Below are positions 17,177-25,259 of a stretch of DNA of 64,000 bases, piece by piece. Numbering within the stretch: the first letter of the stretch is position 1; each line of letters starts with the position of its first letter. Position numbers and translations under genes: made by a program. The notes under the pieces were generated by a model that was not told the origin of the DNA, made no database searches, and worked only from the letters and a program-made list of their open reading frames with translations. The stretch lies in assembly GCF_030408395.1 (NCBI RefSeq), contig NZ_CP046980.1, positions 1,054,001 to 1,118,000 on the forward strand, read 5' to 3'. Source of the DNA: Corynebacterium aquatimens (GTDB taxonomy: Bacteria; Actinomycetota; Actinomycetes; Mycobacteriales; Mycobacteriaceae).

Positions 17177-18179
17177 CGTCGAGCGGGTCCTCCCACATCT
17201 TCGCCTCGAGCTCTGCCTGGGTGGGGCGGGAGTCGCGATCGCGGTCGTCGATCGCGGCGAGGAAGTTCTCGAATGCCTCACCGATTTCCTCGCCGGACGG
17301 GACCTGGGCCTCGCCGGGCATCATCTTCTGCGGGTGCTGGTCGCGGTAGTTGGACATCTCCGTGTCATAGTGCTGCTCAAGCTGCGCCACGACCTGGGCG
17401 ATCTCCTCAGAGTTCTGGGTCTGCTCCGCGAGCTGCTGCGCAACGCGTTCAATGTCACCTTCGATCGCGCGCAGCGGGAAGTCCAGCTCGGACGTGTCTG
17501 ACACAGACTGCAGCAGCTGGAAGACCGCGTGCGGGTAAGGCGACGCCGCCACGTAGTGCGGGACGTGCGCGGTGTAGCCGGCCACCTTGCGCCCGCGGGA
17601 GTGGAGCTCACGCTCAATCATCACGGCCGCGGCGCCTGGCACGGAGACCATGCCGTCGTAGGTGAACATGGTGCCCACCAGCTCAGCGTCGTTGCCATGC
17701 GCAGAAACCACCAGCGGACGCGTATGCGGCGCACCCATCGGCGCGGCGTAGAGGCAGATCGTCTTGTCCACGTTGAACTTGTCCGCCAAGTCCGCCACCG
17801 CCTTGGAGAACGCCTCCCAGCGCATGTCCGGCTCCGGGCCCGACAGCAGCAAAAACGGCACACCCTTGGTGTCGCGCAACACGCGGATGTCCAAGTTGAT
17901 CGGCTCGACGTCCGTGATCTCATGGTGGCTCATGGTCACCATTGGGCGGCGCGAGCGGTAATCGATCAGTTCGTCGTTGTTGAACGTGGCTACCGTCGCC
18001 GATTCCAATGCGTCCTTGAGATGGGATGCCGCGCCTTCCACGGCCTGCCCGGCGTCCGCGTAGCCCTGCATGGCCACGATCATTGTCGGCCCAGACGCCT
18101 CACCACCGTCAACAGATGGCGCGGGGTACTCCAACTCGTACATCCGGCGCTGATCTGATCCACCAGTCCTGTCGTTCAC
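17166..18179 (-). CDS. PAC2-family protein
   Basis: The product is 337 aa if started at the GTG at 18179, for which AAGGAGG lies 11 bases upstream. An ATG at 18239 would add 20 residues, and the frame is open to 18353. The PAC2 (proteasome-assembly-chaperone-like) domain spans about residues 25-260, with TMIVAMQGYADAGQAVEGA and PYLLSGPEPD-type segments; the tail is acidic (DPLDDDE). Bacterial PAC2 proteins are conserved in actinobacteria without a proven role. Its stop overlaps the helicase start, so the pair is an operon. Confidence 0.82.
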   Translation of the reverse strand: MNDRTGGSDQRRMYELEYPAPSVDGGEASGPTMIVAMQGYADAGQAVEGAASHLKDALESATVATFNNDELIDYRSRRPMVTMSHHEITDVEPINLDIRVLRDTKGVPFLLLSGPEPDMRWEAFSKAVADLADKFNVDKTICLYAAPMGAPHTRPLVVSAHGNDAELVGTMFTYDGMVSVPGAAAVMIERELHSRGRKVAGYTAHVPHYVAASPYPHAVFQLLQSVSDTSELDFPLRAIEGDIERVAQQLAEQTQNSEEIAQVVAQLEQHYDTEMSNYRDQHPQKMMPGEAQVPSGEEIGEAFENFLAAIDDRDRDSRPTQAELEAKMWEDPLDDDE

Positions 18180-18352
18180 AGCAGGTTCACCCTCCTTTAC
18201 GTATGCATCCAGTTCCAACCCCGCGGCGGAGGTTTTCATTCCCCACCACCTTAGTGGCCCCCGTCCCTCACCGCGGAAACTCCCACGCGGAGCCAACTGG
18301 TGCGAAAATTTTTCGCTCTTCGATGGAACCTGGACGCCAGTTTTTGAGTCCA

Positions 18353-19489
18353 ATGGATATGAGAAGAAAATTCACTGAAACCACCCGTCCCATCGATTTC
18401 CTCACTGGCCCCGCCGATTTGATTGCCTCGTTGCCCGGAATTTTGGGGTTTTACCCCACGGAATCCGTGGTGATCGTCGGCCTTGAAGAAAACCCGCGCG
18501 CGCCCGGCGCCTACCTGGTTGGGCCCGTGATGCGGGCAGACCTCGTGCATGCGAGCTCCGCTACGTCCGCGGTGACCAAGCTTGGCGCGAAGAATTGCAC
18601 CGCCTTCTACGGCTTCGTAATCACGCGGATTCCCAACTCGGATCTCGCGCGCGACGCCATGCAGGAGCTGGAGGATCTTCGCATCAACGGCCGCGCGGTC
18701 ATCGACGCATGCTGGCACCTTTCTGAGGTAGCTACCGGCACGCCCTACACCATCTTGTTCGAATCGCTCGGCCATGAGCACACGCTTATCGACGGCTGGT
18801 CCAACGGCGTCGTCGCCTCCATCGTGTCCTCACCGACGATGAAACCATTCCTGAAAGAGGGCGCGTTGCCTGCCGCTGACAGGGAAGAGGCTTTGTCCTA
18901 TTTCGAACCGCACACGCTGGACTCGGAGACGCGCCGCGACGTGGATCAGCTGAGCAAGCTGGCCAACCGGCACGCCGGTATTCTGTGGGAGCGCATCGAG
19001 GGTCGCCGTGCCGGCGCGCGCGGCGCCATCGACGATGCCTGCGCGATCCTCACCCGCGGCGAGGCCCACCCCGTTATCGCACCGGATGAGGAGTTCTACC
19101 TCGGCGACGTGTTTGAGCAGGAATCCGAGGTGGTTCTCATCGCCGCGCTTTTATCCACTCCCGGTTTGCGCGATTGCCTCATTGCCCCGTGCTTGAAAAA
19201 CCCGGAAACCGCCGCGGGCGTACTACTGTCCATCGGGCGAACCTTTTCCGGGACTATCCGTGCCAACGCACTGACAATCTGGGCCATGATTGCGTTCGCC
19301 CGCGGACTCAATTCCTGGGCGATTGCAGCGCTGACAACAGTCCAGGATGAAGAGCCGACGCACTCCATGTCCGCGATCATGCTTCAAATCCTGAGCGTCT
19401 CGAATGCCCAGGACATGATCGATGTCATCGTGCAAACTTGCGAGGAGTTCTTCAACAGCGTGGTGGAGCAACACCCCGCCCCGAAGTAG
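18353..19489 (+). CDS. DUF4192 domain protein
   Basis: The 378-aa product begins MDMRRKFTETTRPIDFLTGP; the next ATG at 18359 is equally possible and no strong ribosome site decides. The N-terminal half carries the DUF4192 pattern: ADLIASLPGILGFYPTESVV followed by IVGLEE. The family is an actinobacterial group without known activity. The gene is divergent from the PAC2/helicase operon and converges on galE across a spacer with two 78-bp repeat elements. One 11-mer copy lies at 18784-18794, encoding LID. Confidence 0.85.
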   Translation: MDMRRKFTETTRPIDFLTGPADLIASLPGILGFYPTESVVIVGLEENPRAPGAYLVGPVMRADLVHASSATSAVTKLGAKNCTAFYGFVITRIPNSDLARDAMQELEDLRINGRAVIDACWHLSEVATGTPYTILFESLGHEHTLIDGWSNGVVASIVSSPTMKPFLKEGALPAADREEALSYFEPHTLDSETRRDVDQLSKLANRHAGILWERIEGRRAGARGAIDDACAILTRGEAHPVIAPDEEFYLGDVFEQESEVVLIAALLSTPGLRDCLIAPCLKNPETAAGVLLSIGRTFSGTIRANALTIWAMIAFARGLNSWAIAALTTVQDEEPTHSMSAIMLQILSVSNAQDMIDVIVQTCEEFFNSVVEQHPAPK

Positions 19490-19550
19490 CACCCCGCCCC
19501 GAAATAGCTCCGCCCCGACGTAGCTCCGCGCCCCTCAGCACCGCGGAATC

Positions 19551-19628
19551 CTGACGATGTTGACACATCCCGGTCGCCGACCTGGGATTTTAGAGCCGCG
19601 CCGGGGCCAGAATGGTCAGCATCGTCAG
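19551..19628. repeat. 78-bp inverted-repeat-ended element, copy A
   Basis: It begins CTGACGATGTTGACA and ends GTCAGCATCGTCAG. The ends are inverted copies with one mismatch over 14 bases. It is about 88% identical to copy B, and both are preceded by GGAATC. Confidence 0.85.
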
Positions 19629-19684
19629 CCGCGACGCGCAGAGGCGCGGCGGGGCGCGACGGAATGGACCGGCGGCGAGGAATC

Positions 19685-19762
19685 CTGACGATGCTGACAC
19701 CTCCCGGACGCCGACCTGGGGTTTCAGGGCCGCGTGGGGGCCAGAATGGTCAGCATCGTCAG
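19685..19762. repeat. 78-bp inverted-repeat-ended element, copy B
   Basis: It begins CTGACGATGCTGAC and ends GTCAGCATCGTCAG, a perfect 14-bp terminal inverted repeat. The interior matches copy A (CGCCGACCTGGG, GGGGCCAGAATG). The termini also match the 109-bp elements at 27161-27513, but the interior does not. Confidence 0.85.
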
Positions 19763-19809
19763 TGGCGCTGCGGCGGCGGGGTCCGGCGGCGGGGTGAGGT
19801 GAGGCGGGG

Positions 19810-20847
19810 CTAGGCGTGGTGCTGGGCGAAATCCCAGGCGTCGCGCACGATCGTCGTGATGTCGGTGCGCGTGGGGTTCCAGCCGAGCTCGTTCTTGATG
19901 CGTTCTGAAGACGCGATGAGAACCGCCGGGTCGCCGGCGCGGCGCGGGGCGACGACAGCGGGGATCTCGTGGCCGGTGACTTCGCGGCACGTTTCCACGA
20001 CCTCGCGGACCGAATAACCGGAGCCGGACCCGAGATTGTAAATTGCGTGCCGGCCCGGGGTGTTTGCCTCGAGTGCGAGTACGTGGGCGTCAGCTAGATC
20101 GCGGATGTGGATGTAATCGCGAATGCAGGTGCCATCCGGTGTTGGCCAGTCGTCGCCGAACATGGAGATGGAGTCCCGCTGGCCCAGGGCGACCTGGAGG
20201 ACGATCGGGATCAGGTGTGTCTCGGTGGCGTGGCGCTCGCCGAAGCCGCCGTAGGCGCCGGCGACGTTGAAGTAGCGCAGGCTCGTGGCGCCAAGACCAT
20301 AGGCGTTGCAGTAGGACGTGATCGCGTAATCGATCGCTAGTTTCGTTGCGCCGTAGGGGTTCGTTGGGCGAGTCGGGGTGTCCTCGGTGATCGGGACTTG
20401 CTCAGGCTCGCCGTATGTTGCTGCGGTCGAGGAAAACACCAGCGAGTTCACGCCGTGGGTACGCATGGAGTTGAGCAAGAACAACGACGTTTCGAAGTTG
20501 TCGCGCCAGTACTCGTGGGGGACGTCGACGGACTCGCCAACAAGGGAACGAGCCGCGAAGTGGATGACGCCGTCGACTGCGTCGCCATTGGTGGGGGCTA
20601 GGACGTCATCGATGACGTCGCGGATGTGGCCCTCAACCAACGTCGCGCCGGGAGCGACAGCGTCGCGGTTACCGGTGGAGAAATCATCCACAACCGTGAC
20701 ATCGTGGCCAAGGTCCACCAAGACCTTCGTACACACGCTACCGACGTAGCCGGCGCCGCCGGTCACGACGAGTTTTTTCGGCTCCCCAGCAGATGCGGGG
20801 GAGTCGGTGGAAGGCTGGTTAGCAGAAGGCGTTGCAGAATCACTCAC
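19810..20847 (-). CDS. galE: UDP-glucose 4-epimerase GalE
   Basis: GalE interconverts UDP-glucose and UDP-galactose, supplying galactan for the arabinogalactan cell wall. The 345-aa product has a Rossmann NAD site GGAGYVGS (about residue 30), the catalytic Ser/Thr in FSSTAATYG and the YxxxK pair in NPYGATK. The first 23 residues are a Ser/Pro/Ala-rich extension not usual for the family; no strong ribosome site supports a later start. It lies three bases after dtxR, forming a dtxR-galE operon as in C. glutamicum. Confidence 0.95.
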   Translation of the reverse strand: MSDSATPSANQPSTDSPASAGEPKKLVVTGGAGYVGSVCTKVLVDLGHDVTVVDDFSTGNRDAVAPGATLVEGHIRDVIDDVLAPTNGDAVDGVIHFAARSLVGESVDVPHEYWRDNFETSLFLLNSMRTHGVNSLVFSSTAATYGEPEQVPITEDTPTRPTNPYGATKLAIDYAITSYCNAYGLGATSLRYFNVAGAYGGFGERHATETHLIPIVLQVALGQRDSISMFGDDWPTPDGTCIRDYIHIRDLADAHVLALEANTPGRHAIYNLGSGSGYSVREVVETCREVTGHEIPAVVAPRRAGDPAVLIASSERIKNELGWNPTRTDITTIVRDAWDFAQHHA

Positions 20848-20850
20848 GCT

Positions 20851-21648
20851 TTACGACGATACGCGGATTGCGTGCGCCAGATCGTGGGACAGCTCGATTT
20901 CGTGGCCATCGTCGGAGGCGAGGCGGATCATGCCGCGCTCATCCTCGTCGATGGTGACTGTTAGTCCAAGGTGGAAGCCTAGGCGTGAGATGGAGGTGTA
21001 CTGCTCGGAGTCGAGCTGCAGGATCTCGTTGATCTGGACGATCGTTGCGCGAACCGGCTGGCTCAAATCCAAGTCGCTGACGCGCTGGCCGAGATTCTCC
21101 GGCGTTGCGTGACTGCCGTCCGCGGCACCGATCTCGCCGCCGGCGTCTGCCTCGCCGGCGGCACTGTTCCCGCTGGCGGCGTTTGCCTCGCCGGCGCCGC
21201 CGTTCTCGCTGGCGGCGCCGGGCACGCTCGATTGCAGATCGTTCAACCCCGGGATCGGGTTGCCGAAGGGGGAGCGGGTCGGGTCATCGAGAACGGCCAC
21301 GACGCGGCGCTCAACCTCGTCGCTCATGACGTGTTCCCACCGGCATGCCTCGGCGTGGACTTTGGTGATGTCCATCTTCAAAACGTCGGTAAGCAAGCGC
21401 TCTGCGAGGCGATGTTTGCGCATGACTGCGGTGGCGACTTCGCGGCCGCGTTCCGTCAGCGACAGGGAGCGGTCGCGCTCGACGACGATGAGGCCGTCGC
21501 GTTCCATGCGCGCCACGGTCTGGGAGACGGTGGGGCCGGATTGGTCGAGGCGCTCGGCGATGCGGGCGCGGAGAGGGATGATGCCCTCTTCTTCGAGCTC
21601 ATAAACCGTGCGGAGGTACATCTCAGTAGTGTCAACGAGATCTCTCAC
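20851..21648 (-). CDS. dtxR: Iron-dependent repressor DtxR with extended linker
   Basis: DtxR represses iron uptake and toxin genes when loaded with Fe2+. The GTG at 21648 gives [20 protein letters not shown], aligned with the C. diphtheriae start, with GAGGAG eight bases upstream. Helix-turn-helix [12 protein letters not shown] and metal-site residues in [12 protein letters not shown] are intact, and the SH3-like domain ([13 protein letters not shown]) is present. The product is 265 aa against about 226 in C. diphtheriae; the extra 39 or so residues are a Gly/Ala/Glu-rich insert in the linker before the SH3-like domain. It precedes galE. Confidence 0.95.
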   Translation of the reverse strand: MRDLVDTTEMYLRTVYELEEEGIIPLRARIAERLDQSGPTVSQTVARMERDGLIVVERDRSLSLTERGREVATAVMRKHRLAERLLTDVLKMDITKVHAEACRWEHVMSDEVERRVVAVLDDPTRSPFGNPIPGLNDLQSSVPGAASENGGAGEANAASGNSAAGEADAGGEIGAADGSHATPENLGQRVSDLDLSQPVRATIVQINEILQLDSEQYTSISRLGFHLGLTVTIDEDERGMIRLASDDGHEIELSHDLAHAIRVSS

Positions 21649-21758
21649 AGTGGTACTCCTCATTCGGTTCTGGGGGCGATATCGGGTTAAACGACATATA
21701 TGGTATCCGCATGCCGTGGAGTTGCGGTGGTCCAAAGAGGAAAGATCCACCGAACGGT

Positions 21759-21786
21759 TGACCCTCCGCTGTAGGGAGGGAGTCTC
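21759..21786 (-). terminator. Hairpin downstream of sigB
   Basis: GACCCTCC-N5-GGGAGGGAGTC forms a strong stem just after the sigB coding region in the sigB reading direction. The T-run is short, so it may only partly separate sigB from dtxR. Confidence 0.5.
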
Positions 21787-21812
21787 GGGTACGGAAGAAC
21801 GGCCCCGCGGGA

Positions 21813-22817
21813 TTACATTGCGTAGTCGCGGAGGCGGTCTGCGCGTTCGCCGACGCGCAGTTTGCTCATCACTTCGCGTTCGATTTGGCGGACGCGCTCG
21901 CGGGACAGGCCGAACTCGCGTCCGATCTGGTCGAGTGTGCGCGGCACGCCGTCGTCGAGACCGTAGCGCAGGCGGATCACGTCCTGTTCGCGTTGCTCAA
22001 GGCCGTTGATGATGTCGTGGATGTCATCGTGGCGCAGGACGGAGACAACTGCATCCTCGGCGTCGGCGGCCTCAGCGTCTTCGATGAAGTCACCCAGCGG
22101 GGCCTCCTCATCGGCGCCGACCGGCATGTCCAAGCTCACTGGGTCGCGGGACTGGCGCAGGAGCATTTCAATCTTGGACTCTTCGATGCCGGATTCCTCG
22201 GCCAGTTCCTCGTTCGTGGGTTCGCGGCCAAGGGACTGGTACATCTCGCGGCGGATGCGGGAGAGCTTGTTCACCTGCTCCACGAGGTGGACTGGGAGGC
22301 GGATCGTGCGGGACTGGTCGGCCATACCGCGGGTGATTGCCTGGCGGATCCACCAGGTTGCGTAGGTGGAGAACTTAAAGCCCTTTGCGTAATCGAACTT
22401 CTCCATGGCGCGGATCAGGCCCAGGTTCCCTTCCTGGATGAGGTCCAGCAGCGGCATGCCGCGGCCGGTGTAGCGCTTGGCCAAAGAAACCACCAGGCGC
22501 AGGTTCGCCTCAAGCAGGTGGGCGCGTGCTTTACGGCCTTGCTTGGCCAAGATCTTCAGGTCACGCTTTTTCGCGCGGGTCAGGTGCGTGTCCGGATCAT
22601 CCAGCAGGTGTTGGGCGTAGAGGCCCACCTCAATGGTTTGGGCCAGTTCTACCTCTTCCTCGGCGTTGAGCAGGGCGGTCTTGCCGATGCCGTTGAGGTA
22701 CACACGGACCAAGTCCGCGGACGGGTTGTCATTCGTCTGATTGCGGCGTGAGCCAGGATCTACTTTTTCCTCGGCTTCCTCAGCGCCTGCCACTGGATTC
22801 ACATCCGGTTGAGTCAT
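21813..22817 (-). CDS. sigB: RNA polymerase sigma factor SigB
   Basis: This group 2 (non-essential primary-like) sigma factor is used in general stress and the transition to stationary phase. The 334-aa product starts at the ATG at 22817 (MTQPDVNP) with AGGAGG six bases upstream. Region 1.2 is [17 protein letters not shown], region 2 is [20 protein letters not shown] followed by [13 protein letters not shown], and the region 4 helix-turn-helix is [20 protein letters not shown]. It lacks the long N-terminal tail of SigA. A SigH-like promoter is visible upstream. Confidence 0.95.
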   Translation of the reverse strand: MTQPDVNPVAGAEEAEEKVDPGSRRNQTNDNPSADLVRVYLNGIGKTALLNAEEEVELAQTIEVGLYAQHLLDDPDTHLTRAKKRDLKILAKQGRKARAHLLEANLRLVVSLAKRYTGRGMPLLDLIQEGNLGLIRAMEKFDYAKGFKFSTYATWWIRQAITRGMADQSRTIRLPVHLVEQVNKLSRIRREMYQSLGREPTNEELAEESGIEESKIEMLLRQSRDPVSLDMPVGADEEAPLGDFIEDAEAADAEDAVVSVLRHDDIHDIINGLEQREQDVIRLRYGLDDGVPRTLDQIGREFGLSRERVRQIEREVMSKLRVGERADRLRDYAM

Positions 22818-22938
22818 ATGAGGCCTCCTACAATCATTCACAGAGCCGTCCGGTTCGATTCGGCTGTTGAGACCGTCCGGACCTTCTACACCTTTTAAGC
22901 CGCGCGGTCCCCGTATGAGTAACCGCTAACAACCTTCT

Positions 22939-22965
22939 AACGCGGAACACTATCAGTTTGTTCCC
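22939..22965 (-). promoter_or_regulatory. Candidate SigH-type promoter of sigB
   Basis: On the minus strand GGGAAC (22965-22960) is followed after 18 bases by GTT (22941-22939). This matches the GGAA(T/C)-N17-18-(C/T)GTT pattern of stress sigma H promoters, and sigB is a known SigH target in C. glutamicum. Confidence 0.5.
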
Positions 22966-23013
22966 ACCGCCGAGTAGGTTCGGTAGTTATTCCGTACTTA
23001 TCTTGCCAAATCG

Positions 23014-24513
23014 TTATTTCAGCAGGTCATCCGGGATGATAAAGCCGTGACGTATGAGGTCTGCTAGAGCTTCTGTGGCCTGGAGTGCAAGAGTTCCAGT
23101 GTCACTCACGGCATCGTGTGCGCATCCCCACAGCTCCACCACATCTTCCAGGGGGAGCCCATTGGGGTGAAGCCCGGAAACGATCGCAGCGAGTGCGTCA
23201 TCTACCTCGCGGCTAAAGCGCGGTCCTTCGGTCCGGGTGAGTCGTTTTACGGTCGGGGCAAATCCCATGCCGGAGGTTTCGTCGCTAAGCGAAATGTCCT
23301 CCAACGCCACGCCAGGGCGCACTGCGTAACGGGCTGAAAGCATGTCCGTCGCATTGACGCCACGCAGCCACCCGACGCGCGTGAAGAAATCCTCAACCTC
23401 TGGCCCCAGCGGATCGGTGAACGGGTGGGAGAGATCGTTGGTGTAGACCTCAGACGGTTCGTCCCCAATCGCGCGGAGGAACACCCAGCCGAAGCCAATC
23501 CCCGTGACGCCGGCTTCCTCAAAGTGGTCAAGCCACCGCTGGGTCCGCTCGATTCCCTCGGGGCTGCGCAGGTCAATGCTTTCATCCTTCAACCACGTGG
23601 AGACGTACATCCCAGGGTCCACCACGTCACGCTGGCAGACCCACGCGCTCACGCTTGACGACGGAACCCACGACGCAACCCGGTTCTCCCACGGGCTGTC
23701 AGCAGTGTGGATCCACGAGGCCAAGATGAAGGCGGTGCCGCCCTCATCGAGGTACTCCGGGGCTGTGCTTACCACCAGCGCACTGGCGTCGTCCAGGTTC
23801 AACCCAGAGTCCCGGTAGACGTGACCGACGTCCGGCAGACCCACGACGAATGGGGGATTGGCCACGATCCTGTCAAAGGTCTCTCCCGCCACCGGTTCGA
23901 ACCAGCTGCCCTGGCGCAGCTCGACGTTGGTCACGCCGTTGGCAGCCATGGTCGCCTCAGCCAGTTCAATCGCGCGCGGGTGCACATCGGTGGCGATCAC
24001 CGACTCGGCGACGCGTGCCTGCGCGAGCGCCTGCACGCCCGACCCAGTGCCCAGGTCCAACACGCGCCGGGCAGGGGACAGCGGGGTCGCCGACAGAAGC
24101 GACAAGCTAGCAGCGCCGACCCCCAAGACGTGGTCAGGGCCGGGGACGATATCTGTCATCGATGCATCCAAGTCCGAGATCACCAGATGTTCCTGTCCAG
24201 CGATGACGTGGGGGCGGATGTCGAAGGCGGGGCGGGCGAGGGAGTCGTCGATAAGCGAAAAGTGCTCTAGGTGCGGAACATCCGCGAGCTGACTGACGGG
24301 CGTGGGCTCGCGGAGGATGAAAAACGCGATGAGGCGCGAAAGCGTCGAGTCATCGCGCAGCGAGTGCTTAACCACGCCGGGCTCCCCGCGGTAGAGCGCC
24401 GCGGTGGCGTCGGGGCCGAGGTGGGCGGCGATGGAATCGGCGGTGAAACCCTCCGCGACCAGGTAGGAAGCTAGCTCGCGCGCGGCGTTGGGCAGGGGGC
24501 TACTCGTCCTCAT
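23014..24513 (-). CDS. Class I SAM-dependent methyltransferase
   Basis: The 499-aa product has an N-terminal helical domain (about residues 1-120), a Rossmann methyltransferase core with motif I LDLGTGSGVQAL and motif IV NPPF (in IVANPPFVVG), and a long C-terminal region. NPPF indicates methylation of an amide or exocyclic amine nitrogen, as in RsmC/PrmC-like and N6-adenine enzymes; the substrate is unknown. The start at 24513 (MRTSSPLP) overlaps the DUF3099 stop by 14 bases. One 11-mer copy encodes SLIDDS. Confidence 0.85.
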   Translation of the reverse strand: MRTSSPLPNAARELASYLVAEGFTADSIAAHLGPDATAALYRGEPGVVKHSLRDDSTLSRLIAFFILREPTPVSQLADVPHLEHFSLIDDSLARPAFDIRPHVIAGQEHLVISDLDASMTDIVPGPDHVLGVGAASLSLLSATPLSPARRVLDLGTGSGVQALAQARVAESVIATDVHPRAIELAEATMAANGVTNVELRQGSWFEPVAGETFDRIVANPPFVVGLPDVGHVYRDSGLNLDDASALVVSTAPEYLDEGGTAFILASWIHTADSPWENRVASWVPSSSVSAWVCQRDVVDPGMYVSTWLKDESIDLRSPEGIERTQRWLDHFEEAGVTGIGFGWVFLRAIGDEPSEVYTNDLSHPFTDPLGPEVEDFFTRVGWLRGVNATDMLSARYAVRPGVALEDISLSDETSGMGFAPTVKRLTRTEGPRFSREVDDALAAIVSGLHPNGLPLEDVVELWGCAHDAVSDTGTLALQATEALADLIRHGFIIPDDLLK

Positions 24514-24955
24514 AATGGTCGATCGTACCCTCGGGGTGGGTGCTCGACGGCGAGTCGATCGCACGCGCACGGGCGGCCTCGAGCTCCGCCGCCATCTGCT
24601 GCCGCGCGACCGCGGGCTTGTAGACATTCTTCGTGCGCTTGTCCCGCTTTTCGCCTTGACCATTGGCGATGACCACCGAAATCCACGGCAGCGGGATCGA
24701 AATGGAGAAGAACAACGCGCCAAGCCACCAGTTGTTCCAGATCATGATGCACGCAATGGACAAAATGATCAGCGGCACGCGCACGCCCTGCCAGAACAAG
24801 TACTTCCTCTGCCGCGACTGGCGGCTTTGACCCGGCGCCTGACGCGCGTCTGTGATGAGTTCGCTCGAGCGCTTGCGCAAGCTCATGCGGCGGTGCGGGC
24901 GGGACTCGACCGGGTCGTGCTCCAAATCTCCCGTGAACTCCCGTGATGCCGCCAT
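24500..24955 (-). CDS. DUF3099 membrane protein
   Basis: The 151-aa product has a basic N-terminus with SSELITDARQAPG, two membrane helices (about residues 57-76 and 78-97, VPLIILSIACIMIWNN and WLGALFFSISIPLPWISVVI) and a charged C-terminal tail. This is the DUF3099 architecture of actinobacteria; function unknown. It is the first gene of an operon with the methyltransferase and divergent from the DUF3039 gene. Confidence 0.85.
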   Translation of the reverse strand: MAASREFTGDLEHDPVESRPHRRMSLRKRSSELITDARQAPGQSRQSRQRKYLFWQGVRVPLIILSIACIMIWNNWWLGALFFSISIPLPWISVVIANGQGEKRDKRTKNVYKPAVARQQMAAELEAARARAIDSPSSTHPEGTIDHYEDE

Positions 24956-25004
24956 AACTCACAAGCGTAGACCTGTGGCTAGGCCTAGGGCTAACCAATA
25001 GGGC

Positions 25005-25259
25005 ATGATGGACCCCGTGACTACGCCATCCACCACAACGATTGAACGGCCCGACATCCGCGAAGATTCAACCACGGATGACGGCACCCCGAAGTTCTTC
25101 CACTACGTGAAAAAAGACCAGATCGTTGACTCCGCGGTGAGCGGAAAAATGGTTGTTGCACTGTGTGGAGAGACGTTTCCCGTGACCAAGCAGGCCAAGC
25201 CCGGATCGCCGGTCTGCCCGGACTGTGAGCGAATCTACAAGGGGCTGCGTCGCCGGTGA
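25005..25259 (+). CDS. DUF3039 protein, small zinc-ribbon-like
   Basis: The 84-aa product ends in a pattern with CGETFPVTKQAKPGSPVCPDC, where three Cys could bind a metal, and the family motif FFHYVKKDQI. Starts at 25005, 25008 and GTG 25017 are possible; TAACCA followed by seven bases and the ATG at 25005 suggests a leaderless message. Its stop overlaps the GTG start of the next helicase gene (GTGA), so the two are translationally coupled. The function of DUF3039 is unknown. Confidence 0.82.
   Translation: MMDPVTTPSTTTIERPDIREDSTTDDGTPKFFHYVKKDQIVDSAVSGKMVVALCGETFPVTKQAKPGSPVCPDCERIYKGLRRR

Larger units (their letters stand above)
19490..19809. other. Convergent intergenic region holding two repeat elements
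   Basis: No coding gene is visible. After the DUF4192 stop there is a short decaying tandem repeat of GTAGC(A/T)CCGCCCCGA-like units (19484-19525), then two 78-bp elements at 19551-19628 and 19685-19762. Confidence 0.7.

Noticed and set aside
24961-25004. DtxR box between the DUF3099 and DUF3039 genes
   Set aside because: GGCTAGGCCTAGGGCTAACC has only partial symmetry and too few matches to the 19-bp DtxR consensus.
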